NCBI RefSeq assembly: GCF_030272615.1
Contig: NW_026729191.1
Coordinates: 1 to 64,000, forward strand
Source: Cryptomeria japonica
Taxonomy: Eukaryota > Streptophyta > Pinopsida > Cupressales > Cupressaceae
Direction: 5' to 3'
Length of the DNA stretch: 64,000 nucleotides
Shown here one piece after another: positions 15,801-28,860 of the stretch; position 1 is the stretch's first letter; each line of letters starts with the position of its first letter. The translations under genes were made by a program, and so were the position numbers. Below the pieces are notes generated by a model. The model did no database searches. It was given only the letters and a program-made list of their open reading frames with translations, and had not been told where the DNA came from.

Positions 15801-18800
15801 TTATTTGACGATTTATAAAATAAGTGCAATTAAATATGTTTAAATACAAGTACATAATTGTTTACTCAAGTTATAGTGGGGAAAAGATAGGCAACATTCA
15901 GCCAAATTTTGAAATTGAATTTAAAAACATTATGGGTCATATCCATGATTGATGGGTCAACTTCATCTTTTGGGAAATGTATTAGGACATAGATATAGTC
16001 AAATCAAATGGATAATAGAATGATACGGAAATTTGTATGTATAGGCATAATAGATTCATAATGTAGAGTCTAGACAAATATTTTAGGATTTATGTGTTTA
16101 TGTGGATAAGGTGGGAGATAAGTTGAAAGGAATCTGTGCAAATAGATGGGTAAAATCAAAATGTAAGAAACCCAAATTCACGTAAGATTACATTGTTTGT
16201 CAATATGTAAATCTATTAAGGCATTATCTCAGAATGGAGATAAAAGTAAATCTAAATGGTAGGGTTATGTAAATTTCACAATTGCATTTTCCTCCTACTT
16301 TAAGGCATGTGTGAATTCTGGAATGATCACATGCATGTCAAAGAAATTACTACTCATAAACATACATGCAAATTAAATTTTAGACAAGAAAGGATAACAC
16401 AAGGATCTTATAAACTAGTAGACCTAACTAAATGTCATGGTGTTGGTTAATTCTTTGATTGTAGGAAGCAAACACTAGGTTGTGCATTTAATTTGGCTTG
16501 ATCAGGTGCAATTTCTTGGTGTTTAAAAAAACAATCAATTGTTTCACTATTGTCAAGACAAGTGAAATACATAATAACTATACTAGCAATATATGTCAAG
16601 TAATGTGACTTAAGAGAGTACCGACATATTTAAGGCAAGAACAAAATATGAAAATAGTTATTTATTGTGACAATAATTTTATAATTTCAATAAAAAAAAA
16701 TCTAATTTCATAATTACACTAAACATATAAAAATCTAAAATCTGACATCATTTATCAAGAGTCTTTTTGAAAAAAGATAAATTGAACAGAAATTTTGTAG
16801 AATTAATGACCACCTCGCTAATTTATTTAGCGATGTGAGAATAGTAGTGAACGTGATCTTGGAACCTTTATCGTCATAATGAATTATATGTTTCAGACCC
16901 TTAGAGCTTAGGTGATTATTCTTGGCATGTAACAGTTCCATTGATCGTCATCGCAAGGCAATAAGGGAAGAAATTGACGTTATGTTGCCTGTTTTTCCTC
17001 ACTTTTAGCTGAAGAAATAAATTTGGTCTGGATTACTATGGAGGGACCCGACGTGGAAATTCCACGCATGGACATTGTGTTTCTTTACCTACATGCCAAC
17101 GGTACTGTCTACCAGGCTTGGAATTTGACAGGCTATATGGTCATTTTTGCACTTTTACAATATACCTTGGCCATGTACATGCTCTAGAGTGATGTGATGC
17201 AAAACTAGGCCTATTTAGGTACTTTAATCAAAATGTTTATAACATGTCTCTTTTATACATGTAAATGGTATTCAATGTTATTTGATGATTTATAAAATAA
17301 GTGCAATTAAATATGTTTAAATACAAGTACATAATTGTTTACTCAAGTTATAGTGGGGAAAAGATAGGCAACATTCAGCCAAATTTTGAAATTGAATTTA
17401 AAAACATTATGGGTCATATCCATGATTGATGGGTCAACTTCATCTTTTGGGAAATGTATTAGGACATAGATATAGTCAAATCAAATGGATAATAGAATGA
17501 TACGGAAATTTGTATGTATAGGCATAATAGATTCATAATGTAGAGTCTAGACAAATATTTTAGGATTTATGTGTTTATGTGGATAAGGTGGGAGATAAGT
17601 TGAAAGGAATCTGTGCAAATAGATGGGTAAAATCAAAATGTAAGAAACCCAAATTCACGTAAGATTACATTGTTTGTCAATATGTAAATCTATTAAGGCA
17701 TTATCTCAGAATGGAGATAAAAGTAAATCTAAATGGTAGGGTTATGTAAATTTCACAATTGCATTTTCCTCCTACTTTAAGGCATGTGTGAATTCTGGAA
17801 TGATCACATGCATGTCAAAGAAATTACTACTCATAAACATACATGCAAATTAAATTTTAGACAAGAAAGGATAACACAAGGATCTTATAAACTAGTAGAC
17901 CTAACTAAATGTCATGGTGTTGGTTAATTCTTTTATTGTAGGAAGCAAACACTAGGTTGTGCATTTAATTTGGCTTGATCAGGTGCAATTTCTTGGTGTG
18001 TAAAAAAACAATCAATTGTTTCACTATTCTCAAGACAAGTGAAATACATAATAACTATACTAGCAATATATGTCAAGTAATGTGACTTAAGAGAGTACCG
18101 ACATATTTAAGGCAAGAACAAAATATGAAAATAGTTATTTATTGTGACAATAATTTTATAATTTCAATAAAAAAAAATCTAATTTCATAATTACACTAAA
18201 CATATAAAAATCTAAAATCTGACATCATTTATCAAGAGTCTTTTTGAAAAAAGATAAATTGAACAGAAATTTTGTAGAATTAATGACCACCTCGCTAATT
18301 TATTTAGCGATGTGAGAATAGTAGTGAACGTGATCTTGGAACCTTTATCGTCATAATGAATTTTATGTTTCAGACCCTTAGAGCTTAGGTGATTATTCTT
18401 GGCATGTAACAGTTCCGTTGATCGTCATCGCAAGGCAATAAGGGAAGAAATTGACGTTATGTTGCCTGTTTTTCCTCACTTTTAGCTGAAGAAATAAATT
18501 TGGTCTGGATTACTATGGAGGGACCCGACGTGGAAATTCCACGCATGGACATTGTGTTTCTTTACCTACATGCCAACGGTACTGTCTACCAGGCTTGGAA
18601 TTTGACAGGCTATATGGTCATTTCTGCACTTTTACAATATACCTTGGCCATGTACATGCTCTAGAGTGATGTGATGCAAAACTAGGCCTGTTTAGGTACT
18701 TTAATCAAAATGTTTATAACATGTCTCTTTTATACATGTAAATGGTATTCAATGTTATTTGATGATTTATAAAATAAGTGCAATTAAATATGTTTAAATA

Positions 18801-21800
18801 CAAGTACATAATTGTTTACTCAAGTTATAGTGGGGAAAAGATAGGCAACATTCAGCCAAATTTTGAAATTGAATTTAAAAACATTATGGGTCATATCCAT
18901 GATTGATGGGTCAACTTCATCTTTTGGGAAATGTATTAGGACATAGATATAGTCAAATCAAATGGATAATAGAATGATACGGAAATTTGTATGTATAGGC
19001 ATAATAGATTCATAATGTAGAGTCTAGACAAATATTTTAGGATTTATGTGTTTATGTGGATAAGGTGGGAGATAAGTTGAAAGGAATCTGTGCAAATAGA
19101 TGGGTAAAATCAAAATGTAAGAAACCCAAATTCACGTAAGATTACATTGTTTGTCAATATGTAAATCTATTAAGGCATTATCTCAGAATGGAGATAAAAG
19201 TAAATCTAAATGGTAGGGTTATGTAAATTTCACAATTGCATTTTCCTCCTACTTTAAGGCATGTGTGAATTCTGGAATGATCACATGCATGTCAAAGAAA
19301 TTACTACTCATAAACATACATGCAAATTAAATTTTAGACAAGAAAGGATAACACAAGGATCTTATAAACTAGTAGACCTAACTAAATGTCATGGTGTTGG
19401 TTAATTCTTTGATTGTAGGAAGAAAACACTAGGTTGTGCATTTAATTTGGCTTGATCAGGTGCAATTTCTTGGTGTTTAAAAAAACAATCAATTGTTTCA
19501 CTATTGTCAAGACAAGTGAAATACATAATAACTATACTAGCAATATATGTCAAGTAATGTGACTTAAGAGAGTACCGACATATTTAAGGCAAGAACAAAA
19601 TATGAAAATAGTTATTTATTGTGACAATAATTTTATAATTTCAATAAAAAAAAATCTAATTTCATAATTACACTAAACATATAAAAATCTAAAATCTGAC
19701 ATCATTTATCAAGAGTCTTTTTGAAAAAAGATAAATTGAACAGAAATTTTGTAGAATTAATGACCACCTCGCTAATTTATTTAGCGATGTGAGAATAGTA
19801 GTGAACGTGATCTTGGAACCTTTATCGTCATAATGAATTTTATGTTTCAGACCCTTAGAGCTTAGGTGATTATTCTTGGCATGTAACAGTTCCATTGATC
19901 GTCATCGCAAGGCAATAAGGGAAGAAATTGACGTTATGTTGCCTGTTTTTCCTCACTTTTAGCTGAAGAAATAAATTTGGTCTGGATTACTATGGAGGGA
20001 CCCGACGTGGAAATTCCACGCATGGACATTGTGTTTCTTTACCTACATGCCAACGGTACTGTCTACCAGGCTTGGAATTTGACGGGCTATATGGTCATTT
20101 TTGCACTTTTACAATATACCTTGGCCATGTACATGCTCTAGAGTGATGTGATGCAAAACTAGGCCTGTTTAGGTACTTTAATCAAAATGTTTATAACATG
20201 TCTCTTTTATACATGTAAACGGTATTCAATGTTATTTGATGATTTATAAAATAAGTGCAATTAAATATGTTTAAATACAAGTACATAATTGTTTACTCAA
20301 GTTATAGTGGGGAAAAGATAGGCAACATTCAGCCAAATTTTGAAATTGAATTTAAAAACATTATGGGTCATATCCATGATTGATGGGTCAACTTCATCTT
20401 TTGGGAAATGTATTAGGACATAGATATAGTCAAATCAAATGGATAATAGAATGATAGGGAAATTTGTATGTATAGGCATAATAGATTCATAATGTAGAGT
20501 CTAGACAAATATTTTAGGATTTATGTGTTTATGTGGATAAGGTGGGAGATAAGTTGAAAGGAATCTGTGCAAATAGATGCGTAAAATCAAAATGTAAGAA
20601 ACCCAAATTCACGTAAGATTACATTGTTTGTCAATATGTAAATCTATTAAGGCATTATCTCAGAATGGAGATAAAAGTAAATCTAAATGGTAGGGTTATG
20701 TAAATTTCACAATTGCATTTTGCTCCTACTTTAAGGCATGTGTGAATTCTGGAATGATCACATGCATGTCAAAGAAATTACTACTCATAAACATACATGC
20801 AATTTAAATTTTAGACAAGAAAGGATAACACAAGGATCTTATAAACTAGTAGACCTAACTAAATGTCATGGTGTTGGTTAATTCTTTGATTGTAGGAAGC
20901 AAACACTAGGTTGTGCATTTAATTTGGCTTGATCAGGTGCAATTTCTTGGTGTTTAAAAAAACAATCAATTGTTTCACTATTGTCAAGACAAGTGAAATA
21001 CATAATAACTATACTAGCAATATATGTCAAGTAATGTGACTTAAGAGAGTACCGACATATTTAAGGCAAGAACAAAATATGAAAATAGTTATTTATTGTG
21101 ACAATAATTTTATAATTTCAATAAAAAAAAATCTAATTTCATAATTACACTAAACATATAAAAATCTAAAATCTGACATCATTTATCAAGAGTCTTTTTG
21201 AAAAAAGATAAATTGAACAGAAATTTTGTAGAATTAATGACCACCTCGCTAATTTATTTAGCGATGTGAGAATAGTAGTGAACGTGATCTTGGAACCTTT
21301 ATCGTCATAATGAATTTTATGTTTCAGACCCTTAGAGCTTGGGTGATTATTCTTGGCATGTAACAGTTCCGTTGATCGTCATCGCAAGGCAATAAGGGAA
21401 GAAATTGACGTTATGTTGCCTGTTTTTCCTCACTTTTAGCTGAAGAAATAAATTTGGTCTGGATTACTATGGAGGGACCCGACGTGGAAATTCCACGCAT
21501 GGACATTGTGTTTCTTTACCTACATGCCAACGGTACTGTCTACCAGGCTTGGAATTTGACAGGCTATATGGTCATTTTTGCACTTTTACAATATACCTTG
21601 GCCATGTACATGCTCTAGAGTGATGTGATGCAAAACTAGGCCTGTTTAGGTACTTTAATCAAAATGTTTATAACATGTCTCTTTTATACATGTAAATGGT
21701 ATTCAATGTTATTTGATGATTTATAAAATAAGTGCAATTAAATATGTTTAAATACAAGTACATAATTGTTATAGTGGGGAAAAGATAGGCAACATTCAGC

Positions 21801-24800
21801 CAAATTTTGAAATTGAATTTAAAAACATTATGGGTCATATCCATGATTGATGGGTCAACTTCATCTTTTGGGAAATGTATTAGGACATAGATATAGTCAA
21901 ATCAAATGGATAATAGAATGATAGGGAAATTTGTATGTATAGGCATAATAGATTCATAATGTAGAGTCTAGACAAATATTTTAGGATTTATGTGTTTATG
22001 TGGATAAGGTGGGAGATAAGTTGAAAGGAATCTGTGCAAATAGATGGGTAAAATCAAAATGTAAGAAACCCAAATTCACGTAAGATTACATTGTTTGTCA
22101 ATATGTAAATCTATTAAGGCATTATCTCAGAATGGAGATAAAAGTAAATCTAAATGGTAGGGTTATGTAAATTTCACAATTGCATTTTCCTCCTACTTTA
22201 AGGCATGTGTGAATTCTGGAATGATCACATGCATGTCAAAGAAATTACTACTCATAAACATACATGCAAATTAAATTTTAGACAAGAAAGGATAACACAA
22301 GGATCTTATAAACTAGTAGACCTAACTAAATGTCATTGTGTTGGTTAATTCTTTGATTGTAGGAAGCAAACACTAGGTTGTGCATTTAATTTGGCTTGAT
22401 CAGGTGCAATTTCTTGGTGTTTAAAAAAACAATCAATTGTTTCACTATTGTCAAGACAAGTGAAATACATAATAACTATACTAGCAATATATGTCAAGTA
22501 ATGTGACTTAAGAGAGTACCGATATATTTAAGGCAAGAACAAAATATGAAAATAGTTATTTATTGTGACAATAATTTTATAATTTCAATAAAAAAAAATC
22601 TAATTTCATAATTACACTAAACATATAAAAATCTAAAATCTGACATCATTTATCAAGAGTCTTTTTGAAAAAAGATAAATTGAACAGAAATTTTGTAGAA
22701 TTAATGACCACCTCGCTAATTTATTTAGCGATGTGAGAATAGTAGTGAACGTGATCTTGGAACCTTTATCGTCATAATGAATTTTATGTTTCAGACCCTT
22801 AGAGCTTAGGTGATTATTCTTGGCATGTAACAGTTCCATTGATCGTCATCGCAAGGCAATAAGGGAAGAAATTGACGTTATGTTGCCTCTTTTTCCTCAC
22901 TTTTAGCTGAAGAAATAAATTTGGTCTGGATTACTATGGAGGGACCCGACGTGGAAATTCCACGCATGGACATTGTGTTTCTTTACCTACATGCCAACGG
23001 TACTGTCTACCAGGCTTGGAATTTGACAGGCTATATGGTCATTTTTGCACTTTTACAATATACCTTGGCCATGTACATGCTCTAGAGTGATGTGATGCAA
23101 AACTAGGCCTGTTTAGGTACTTTAATCAAAATGTTTATAAGATGTCTCTTTTATACATGTAAATGGTATTCAATGTTATTTGATGATTTATAAAATAAGT
23201 GCAATTAAATATGTTTAAATACAAGTACATAATTGTTTACTCAAGTTATAGTGGGGAAAAGATAGGCAACATTCAGCCAAATTTTGAAATTGAATTTAAA
23301 AACATTATGGGTCATATCCATGATTGATGGGTCAACTTCATCTTTTGGGAAATGTATTAGGACATAGATATAGTCAAATCAAATGGATAATAGAATGATA
23401 GGGAAATTTGTATGTATAGGCATAATAGATTCATAATGTAGAGTCTAGACAAATATTTTAGGATTTATGTGTTTATGTGGATAAGGTGGGAGATAAGTTG
23501 AAAGGAATCTGTGCAAATAGATGGGTAAAATCAAAATGTAAGAAACCCAAATTCACGTAAGATTACATTGTTTGTCAATATGTAAATCTATTAAGGCATT
23601 ATCTCAAAATGGAGATAAAAGTAAATCTAAATGGTAGGGTTATGTAAATTTCACAATTGCATTTTCCTCCTACTTTAAGGCATGTGTGAATTCTGGAATG
23701 ATCACATGCATGTCAAAGAAATTACTACTCATAAACATACATGCAAATTAAATTTTAGACAAGAAAGGATAACACAAGGATCTTATAAACTAGTAGACCT
23801 AACTAAATGTCATTGTGTTGGTTAATTCTTTGATTGTAGGAAGCAAACACTAGGTTGTGCATTTAATTTGGCTTGATCAGGTGCAATTTCTTGGTGTTTA
23901 AAAAAACAATCAATTGTTTCACTATTGTCAAGACAAGTGAAATACATAATAACTATACTAGCAATATATGTCAAGTAATGTGACTTAAGAGAGTACCGAC
24001 ATATTTAAGGCAAGAACAAAATATGAAAATAGTTATTTATTGTGACAATAATTTTATAATTTCAATAAAAAAAAATCTAATTTCATAATTACACTAAACA
24101 TATAAAAATCTAAAATCTGACATCATTTATCAAGAGTCTTTTTGAAAAAAGATAAATTGAACAGAAATTTTGTAGAATTAATGACCACCTTGCTAATTTA
24201 TTTAGCGATGTGAGAATAGTAGTGAACGTGATCTTGGAACCTTTATCGTCATAATGAATTTTATGTTTCAGACCCTTAGAGCTTAGGTGATTATTCTTGG
24301 CATGTAACAGTTCCATTGATCGTCATCGCAAGGCAATAAGGGAAGAAATTGACGTTATGTTGCCTCTTTTTCCTCACTTTTAGCTGAAGAAATAAATTTG
24401 GTCTGGATTACTATGGAGGGACCCGACGTGGAAATTCCACGCATGGACATTGTGTTTCTTTACCTACATGCCAACGGTACTGTCTACCAGGCTTGGAATT
24501 TGACAGGCTATATGGTCATTTTTGCACTTTTACAATATACCTTGGCCATGTACATGCTCTAGAGTGATGTGATGCAAAACTAGGCCTGTTTAGGTACTTT
24601 AATCAAAATGTTTATAAGATGTCTCTTTTATACATGTAAATGGTATTCAATGTTATGTGATGATTTATAAAATAAGTGCAATTAAATATGTTTAAATACA
24701 AGTACATAATTGTTTACTCAAGTTATAGTGGGGAAAAGATAGGCAACATTCAGCCAAATTTTGAAATTGAATTTAAAAACATTATGGGTCATATCCATGA

Positions 24801-25964
24801 TTGATGGGTCAACTTCATCTTTTGGGAAATGTATTAGGACATAGATATAGTCAAATCAAATGGATAATAGAATGATAGGGAAATTTGTATGTATAGGCAT
24901 AATAGATTCATAATGTAGAGTCTAGACAAATATTTTAGGATTTATGTGTTTATGTGGATAAGGTGGGAGATAAGTTGAAAGGAATCTGTGCAAATAGATG
25001 GGTAAAATCAAAATGTAAGAAACCCAAATTCACGTAAGATTACATTGTTTGTCAATATGTAAATCTATTAAGGCATTATCTCAAAATGGAGATAAAAGTA
25101 AATCTAAATGGTAGGGTTATGTAAATTTCACAATTGCATTTTCCTCCTACTTTAAGGCATGTGTGAATTCTGGAATGATCACATGCATGTCAAAGAAATT
25201 ACTACTCATAAACATACATGCAAATTAAATTTTAGACAAGAAAGGATAACACAAGGATCTTATAAACTAGTAGACCTAACTAAATGTCATTGTGTTGGTT
25301 AATTCTTTGATTGTAGGAAGCAAACACTAGGTTGTGCATTTAATTTGGCTTGATCAGGTGCAATTTCTTGTTGTTTAAAAAAACAATCAATTGTTTCACT
25401 ATTGTCAAGACAAGTGAAATACATAATAACTATACTAGCAATATATGTCAAGTAATGTGACTTAAGAGAGTACCGACATATTTAAGGCAAGAACAAAATA
25501 TGAAAATAGTTATTTATTGTGACAATAATTTTATAATTTCAATAAAAAAAAATCTAATTTCATAATTACACTAAACATATAAAAATCTAAAATCTGACAT
25601 CATTTATCAAGAGTCTTTTTGAAAAAAGATAAATTGAACAGAAATTTTGTAGAATTAATGACCACCTCGCTAATTTATTTAGCGATGTGAGAATAGTAGT
25701 GAACGTGATCTTGGAACCTTTATCGTCATAATGAATTTTATGTTTCAGACCCTTAGAGCTTAGGTGATTATTCTTGGCATGTAACAGTTCCATTGATCGT
25801 CATCGCAAGGCAATAAGGGAAGAAATTGACGTTATGTTGCCTCTTTTTCCTCACTTTTAGCTGAAGAAATAAATTTGGTCTGGATTACTATGGAGGGACC
25901 CGACGTGGAAATTCCACGCATGGACATTGTGTTTCTTTACCTACATGCCAACGGTACTGTCTAC

Positions 25965-26718
25965 CAGGCTTGGAATTTGACAGGCTATATGGTCATTTTT
26001 GTACTTTTGGATCGTATATGACAACTTAAACAATTACTGGACCGTATACATTGACATGCTATTTTTTTCTAAAAACGTATATATGACACTTCAAATTAGT
26101 AATAAACCGTAAAATATTATAATAGGTTTTATATATATATATATTTTAATTTAAAATATTGATATATATTATTTAAGAATGTTTATTATAAAAATATAAA
26201 TTTATTTAAAAAAAGTAAGATATATTTGTTTCTAATTTTATAATATTTTAATATGAATTTTCAAAATAATTTCTATTTTCTTAAATGAATTTAGAAACTT
26301 AGTCAATTTATTTTTTAAATATTTTAAGAAGATTGTCTCAAATATCGATTTAGAAACTTGTTATAACTGAAATACTAAAACATAGTTGTTTCTAATTTTT
26401 AAACTATTTTAATATGAATTTTTAAAGTTGTTTCTATTTTCTATTATAAATATGTATTATGTTCTTATTCTTTTTATTCATCAATAAAATGTAATTTTCT
26501 AATTGTACTTCATTTTTCTCATTATTGATGAATTTGGGGAGATCTCAAATATTAATTTAAAAATAAAATGTAGTTATTGTGAGAAGGATGACACAAAAAA
26601 AAATTGTTTTTGACAATCAATATATTTTTTAAAACGTCAAATGAAAGGCATTTGAATTACCAAACCGTCATAAAAAATTGATATGATAGGTAAGGGTGAC
26701 CATCAAATTCCAGGCCTG
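25965..26718 (+). mobile_element. Non-autonomous hAT-like DNA transposon (MITE) with 8-bp target duplication
   Basis: The left end reads CAGGCTTGGAATTTGA and the right end is the inverted form TCAAATTCCAGGCCTG. The 8-bp word CTGTCTAC directly flanks both ends (25957-25964 and 26719-26726). A CAGG-type terminus with an 8-bp duplication is characteristic of hAT elements. The 754-bp interior is AT-rich and has no transposase frame, so it would depend on an enzyme made elsewhere. It is homologous along its length to the inverted element at 40173-40947. The first 44 bp also occur in every satellite unit to the left, where they are followed by unrelated monomer sequence. Confidence 0.9.
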
Positions 26719-26749
26719 CTGTCTACCCGACCCCTACTATGCACCTGCA

Positions 26750-26903
26750 TGCAATTATATGTCTATGTAAAATGTATTATATGCATAGGATGTGTAACAT
26801 GTATTGTATGCATAGGATCCTACAATGCACGGCATGCAGTTATATGTATATTCAACATGTATTGTATACATAAGATGTGTAACATGTATTGTATGCATAA
26901 GAT
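26750..26903. repeat. Pair of 69-bp direct repeats with ~27-bp subrepeats
   Basis: Copies at 26750-26818 and 26835-26903 (85-bp offset) both run from TGCARTTATATG to GCATARGAT. Each carries two versions of a word like ACATGTATTGTATGCATA. They sit between the hAT-like element and the XTH-1 promoter. Adjacent TGCAT/ATGCAT words make the stretch rich in small palindromes. Confidence 0.8.
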
Positions 26904-27023
26904 ATCGGTGCATCGTAGGAGCTGGATAAACATTGCCCACACGAACATCTCATTACATCAGGAGGGCAACATCCAAGACAATCGTTTTGACTAGGCTTTC
27001 CAAATTATGAAATACACCTATTT

Positions 27024-27309
27024 TATATTGCACACAGCTAAGCCAGCCGTATGCAATGCGAGAAACACGCTCTTCTTCTTGCTAGAATTCCGCGTGGAGC
27101 GAAACTCGAGTACCATAAAATATAAATACAAAGCGCGCTCCAAATCATCCACTTCAACAATTCTCTGTGAAATTTCTCGCTACTTTCCATTGTTACCTGA
27201 CCCTGTCTATATATAAATCTCATTTGAATTTCCTTATCACCATTCAACATTTCCATACCTCCATCACTATTACAACTACTACGTTTTCTACTCTTGTCCT
27301 GATATTCCA
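27024..27309 (+). promoter_or_regulatory. XTH-1 promoter and 5' leader
   Basis: A TATA box, TATATATAAAT, lies at 27208-27218, 92 bp before the start codon. Upstream are AAATACAAAGCGCGC (27124-27138), the block TGAAATTTCTCGCTACTTTCC and CTGACCCTG just before TATA. All three recur in the same order before XTH-5 (61536-61632). A further upstream block beginning CACACAGCT is shared with XTH-5 and with the orphan promoter near 38750. The transcription start is inferred at about 27240. Confidence 0.75.
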
Positions 27310-28501
27310 ATGGATCTGTTACCATGTTTCCTCCTGGTAAGCCTTGTACTCTCCTCCTCCCACCTTGTTTCTGCAAATTTTTATAACGACTTTGACATCA
27401 CATGGGGAAATGATCGTGCTAAGATACTCGACAATGGCCAACGCTTGCAGCTCACTCTCGATCAGTCCTCAGGTATATCATCTCATTTGCTTGCTAAGAT
27501 ATTCATCTCTTTTTCTTACTCCATATATATGATTTTAACAGTATGCCAATTCCTGAACCCCTCCTCTGCTGTACTAAAACAGGCTCAGGTTTCCAATCTA
27601 AGAATGAATATCTCTTTGGAAAAATCGATATGCAAATCAAGTTGGTGGCTGGTAACTCGGCCGACAGTGTCACTGCTTACTATGTGAGTTTCTCTCTTAC
27701 TCTTCCATACATATTTCTATTGTAGTCCCCAAATCAGTAGTGGGCAGCAGCAGGGAATTGAGTATTTATTGTCTATGAGTACGGTGTGATAAAATGTTCA
27801 TGGTCTGGTGCAGCTGTCCTCACAAGGGGATAAACACGACGAAATAGACTTCGAGTTCCTGGGAAATCTATCTAGAGATCCCTATGTTATGCACACCAAT
27901 GTTTTCTCACAAGGCAAAGGCAACCGTGAGCAGCAATTCTACCTCTGGTTCGACCCCACGGCAGACTTCCACACTTACTCCCTGCTCTGGAATCCCCAAC
28001 AAATTATGTAAGTTAATATTGTCCCTGCAACTTCAAATCAGCTACTGAATGTCCTCTTTTGACTTGCCCTCCAGTTTTAACATCATTATTGTAGTTTAAT
28101 GTGTATTTCTGATTCCCTGCAGGTTTTCTGTGGATGGAACTCCGGTGAGAGTGTTCAAGAACAGCGAGGATTTGGGCGTTGCATATCCGAAGAATCAAGC
28201 GATGAGAATATATTCAAGCCTGTGGAACGCAGATGATTGGGCAACCAGAGGCGGTGCAGTGAAGATCGACTGGACCAAATCCCCTTTTGTTGCCTCCTAT
28301 GGAAATTTCAAAGCAGAGTCATGCTCCGCCTCTTCTGATTGCTCTCTGAATTCATGGTACGCTGCAGAGGCGTTGGAGGAGAGCGAGCAGGAGAAACTTG
28401 AATGGGTGCGGAAGAACTACATGATTTATGATTACTGTTCGGACAGTAAAAGGTTTCCACAGGGCTTTCCTGCTGAATGCACTCGCCAGGCATCCAACTG
28501 A
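27310..28501 (+). CDS. XTH: XTH-1: xyloglucan endotransglucosylase/hydrolase, intact
   Basis: Secreted GH16 enzyme that cuts xyloglucan in the cell wall and usually rejoins the end to another chain. Four exons, 27310-27472, 27583-27683, 27814-28007 and 28123-28501, all with GT/AG introns of 110, 130 and 115 bp, give 278 aa, a normal family length. Residues 1-22 form a signal peptide ending in VSA; the mature protein starts NFYNDF. The active site [10 protein letters not shown] is at 96-105. By family knowledge E98 is the nucleophile, D100 its helper and E102 the acid/base. N106-L-S is the conserved N-glycosylation site. The C-terminal XET_C part has four cysteines (220, 226, 258, 272). The start is set by the signal peptide and a TATA box 92 bp upstream. 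It is the only copy in the window with no disabling change. Whether it is a transglucosylase or a hydrolase cannot be read from sequence alone. Confidence 0.96.
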
Positions 28502-28690
28502 TTTCAAAGAAGCAACCTACGTAAATTCTTTTATTCCTCCATTTTTTGTACCGATTTACAAGCCCAAGAGGCTATACTTTAAACGATTGCGATCCCACCC
28601 AGTTAATTATATATTTTAGAAAGACATTACATCCAACTGTTAGCATTTAAGGAGCTTCAATTTCTTCCGACTGAGGACCGCCACCTGTGA
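28502..28690 (+). other. XTH-1 3' UTR and shared downstream flank
   Basis: Sequence after the stop codon, including TTCTTTTATTC, AAGCCCAAGAGGCTATA and GTTAGCATTT, recurs in the same order after XTH-4 (to about 55650) and XTH-5 (to about 63095). The duplicated block therefore extends about 190 bp past the gene. No canonical AATAAA is obvious. Confidence 0.65.
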
Positions 28691-28813
28691 AATTCTCTAA
28701 TACCAAAATTAATACATAATAATTCAATAATCAAACTAGCAAAATTAAATGGGATGCAAAAATTATGCTAGACAAGACCAATCTCTTAATACACACAATT
28801 TGCTTGAATATAA

Positions 28814-28841
28814 CTAGCGGTTGCACCTGGGTAAGGTGCAA
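28814..28841 (-). mobile_element. Helitron-like 3' terminus
   Basis: On the minus strand a hairpin (TTGCACC, 7-nt loop, GGTGCAA) is followed by CCG, CTAG and then T. This is the standard Helitron 3' end, which inserts before T. Similar ends occur at 44031 (plus) and 54031 (minus). No 5' end was found, so the element's extent is unknown; its body would lie to the right of this point. Confidence 0.45.
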
Positions 28842-28860
28842 TGTGTACGGCCGAAAGGAG

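Larger units (their letters stand above)
1..26008. repeat. Satellite array, ~1476-bp unit, 17.6 copies
   Basis: Head-to-tail array. Using the word AGATAAAAGT as marker, units start at 1, 1476, 2951, 4428, 5905, 7382, 8858, 10335, 11811, 13287, 14762, 16238, 17715, 19192, 20669, 22136, 23613 and 25090. Lengths are 1475-1477 bp, except the unit at 20669 (1467 bp, a small deletion near 21770). By eye the units differ at only a few tens of sites each. The left end lies outside the window. The right end is at 26008, where monomer sequence passes into the rest of an hAT-like element. The natural monomer therefore begins with ACAATATACC (first at 919) and ends with the first 44 bp of that element. 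No coding capacity is credible: a 68-codon minus-strand frame recurs in some units but is lost through small indels in others. Confidence 0.97.

Noticed and set aside
3448-25793. Recurring 68-codon minus-strand frame (MELLHAKNNHL...) in nine satellite units
   Set aside because: It is present only in units whose small indels happen to keep it open; other units break it. Its recurrence is explained by the repeat, and it shows no domain or codon bias.
1-26008. Array as a CRISPR, rDNA or centromeric satellite
   Set aside because: The unit is ~1.5 kb without spacers, no rRNA sequence is present, and nothing links it to a centromere.
26683-27376. Open frames on both strands over the XTH-1 promoter
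   Set aside because: They overlap the TATA box and repeated ATGCAT words and match no family.
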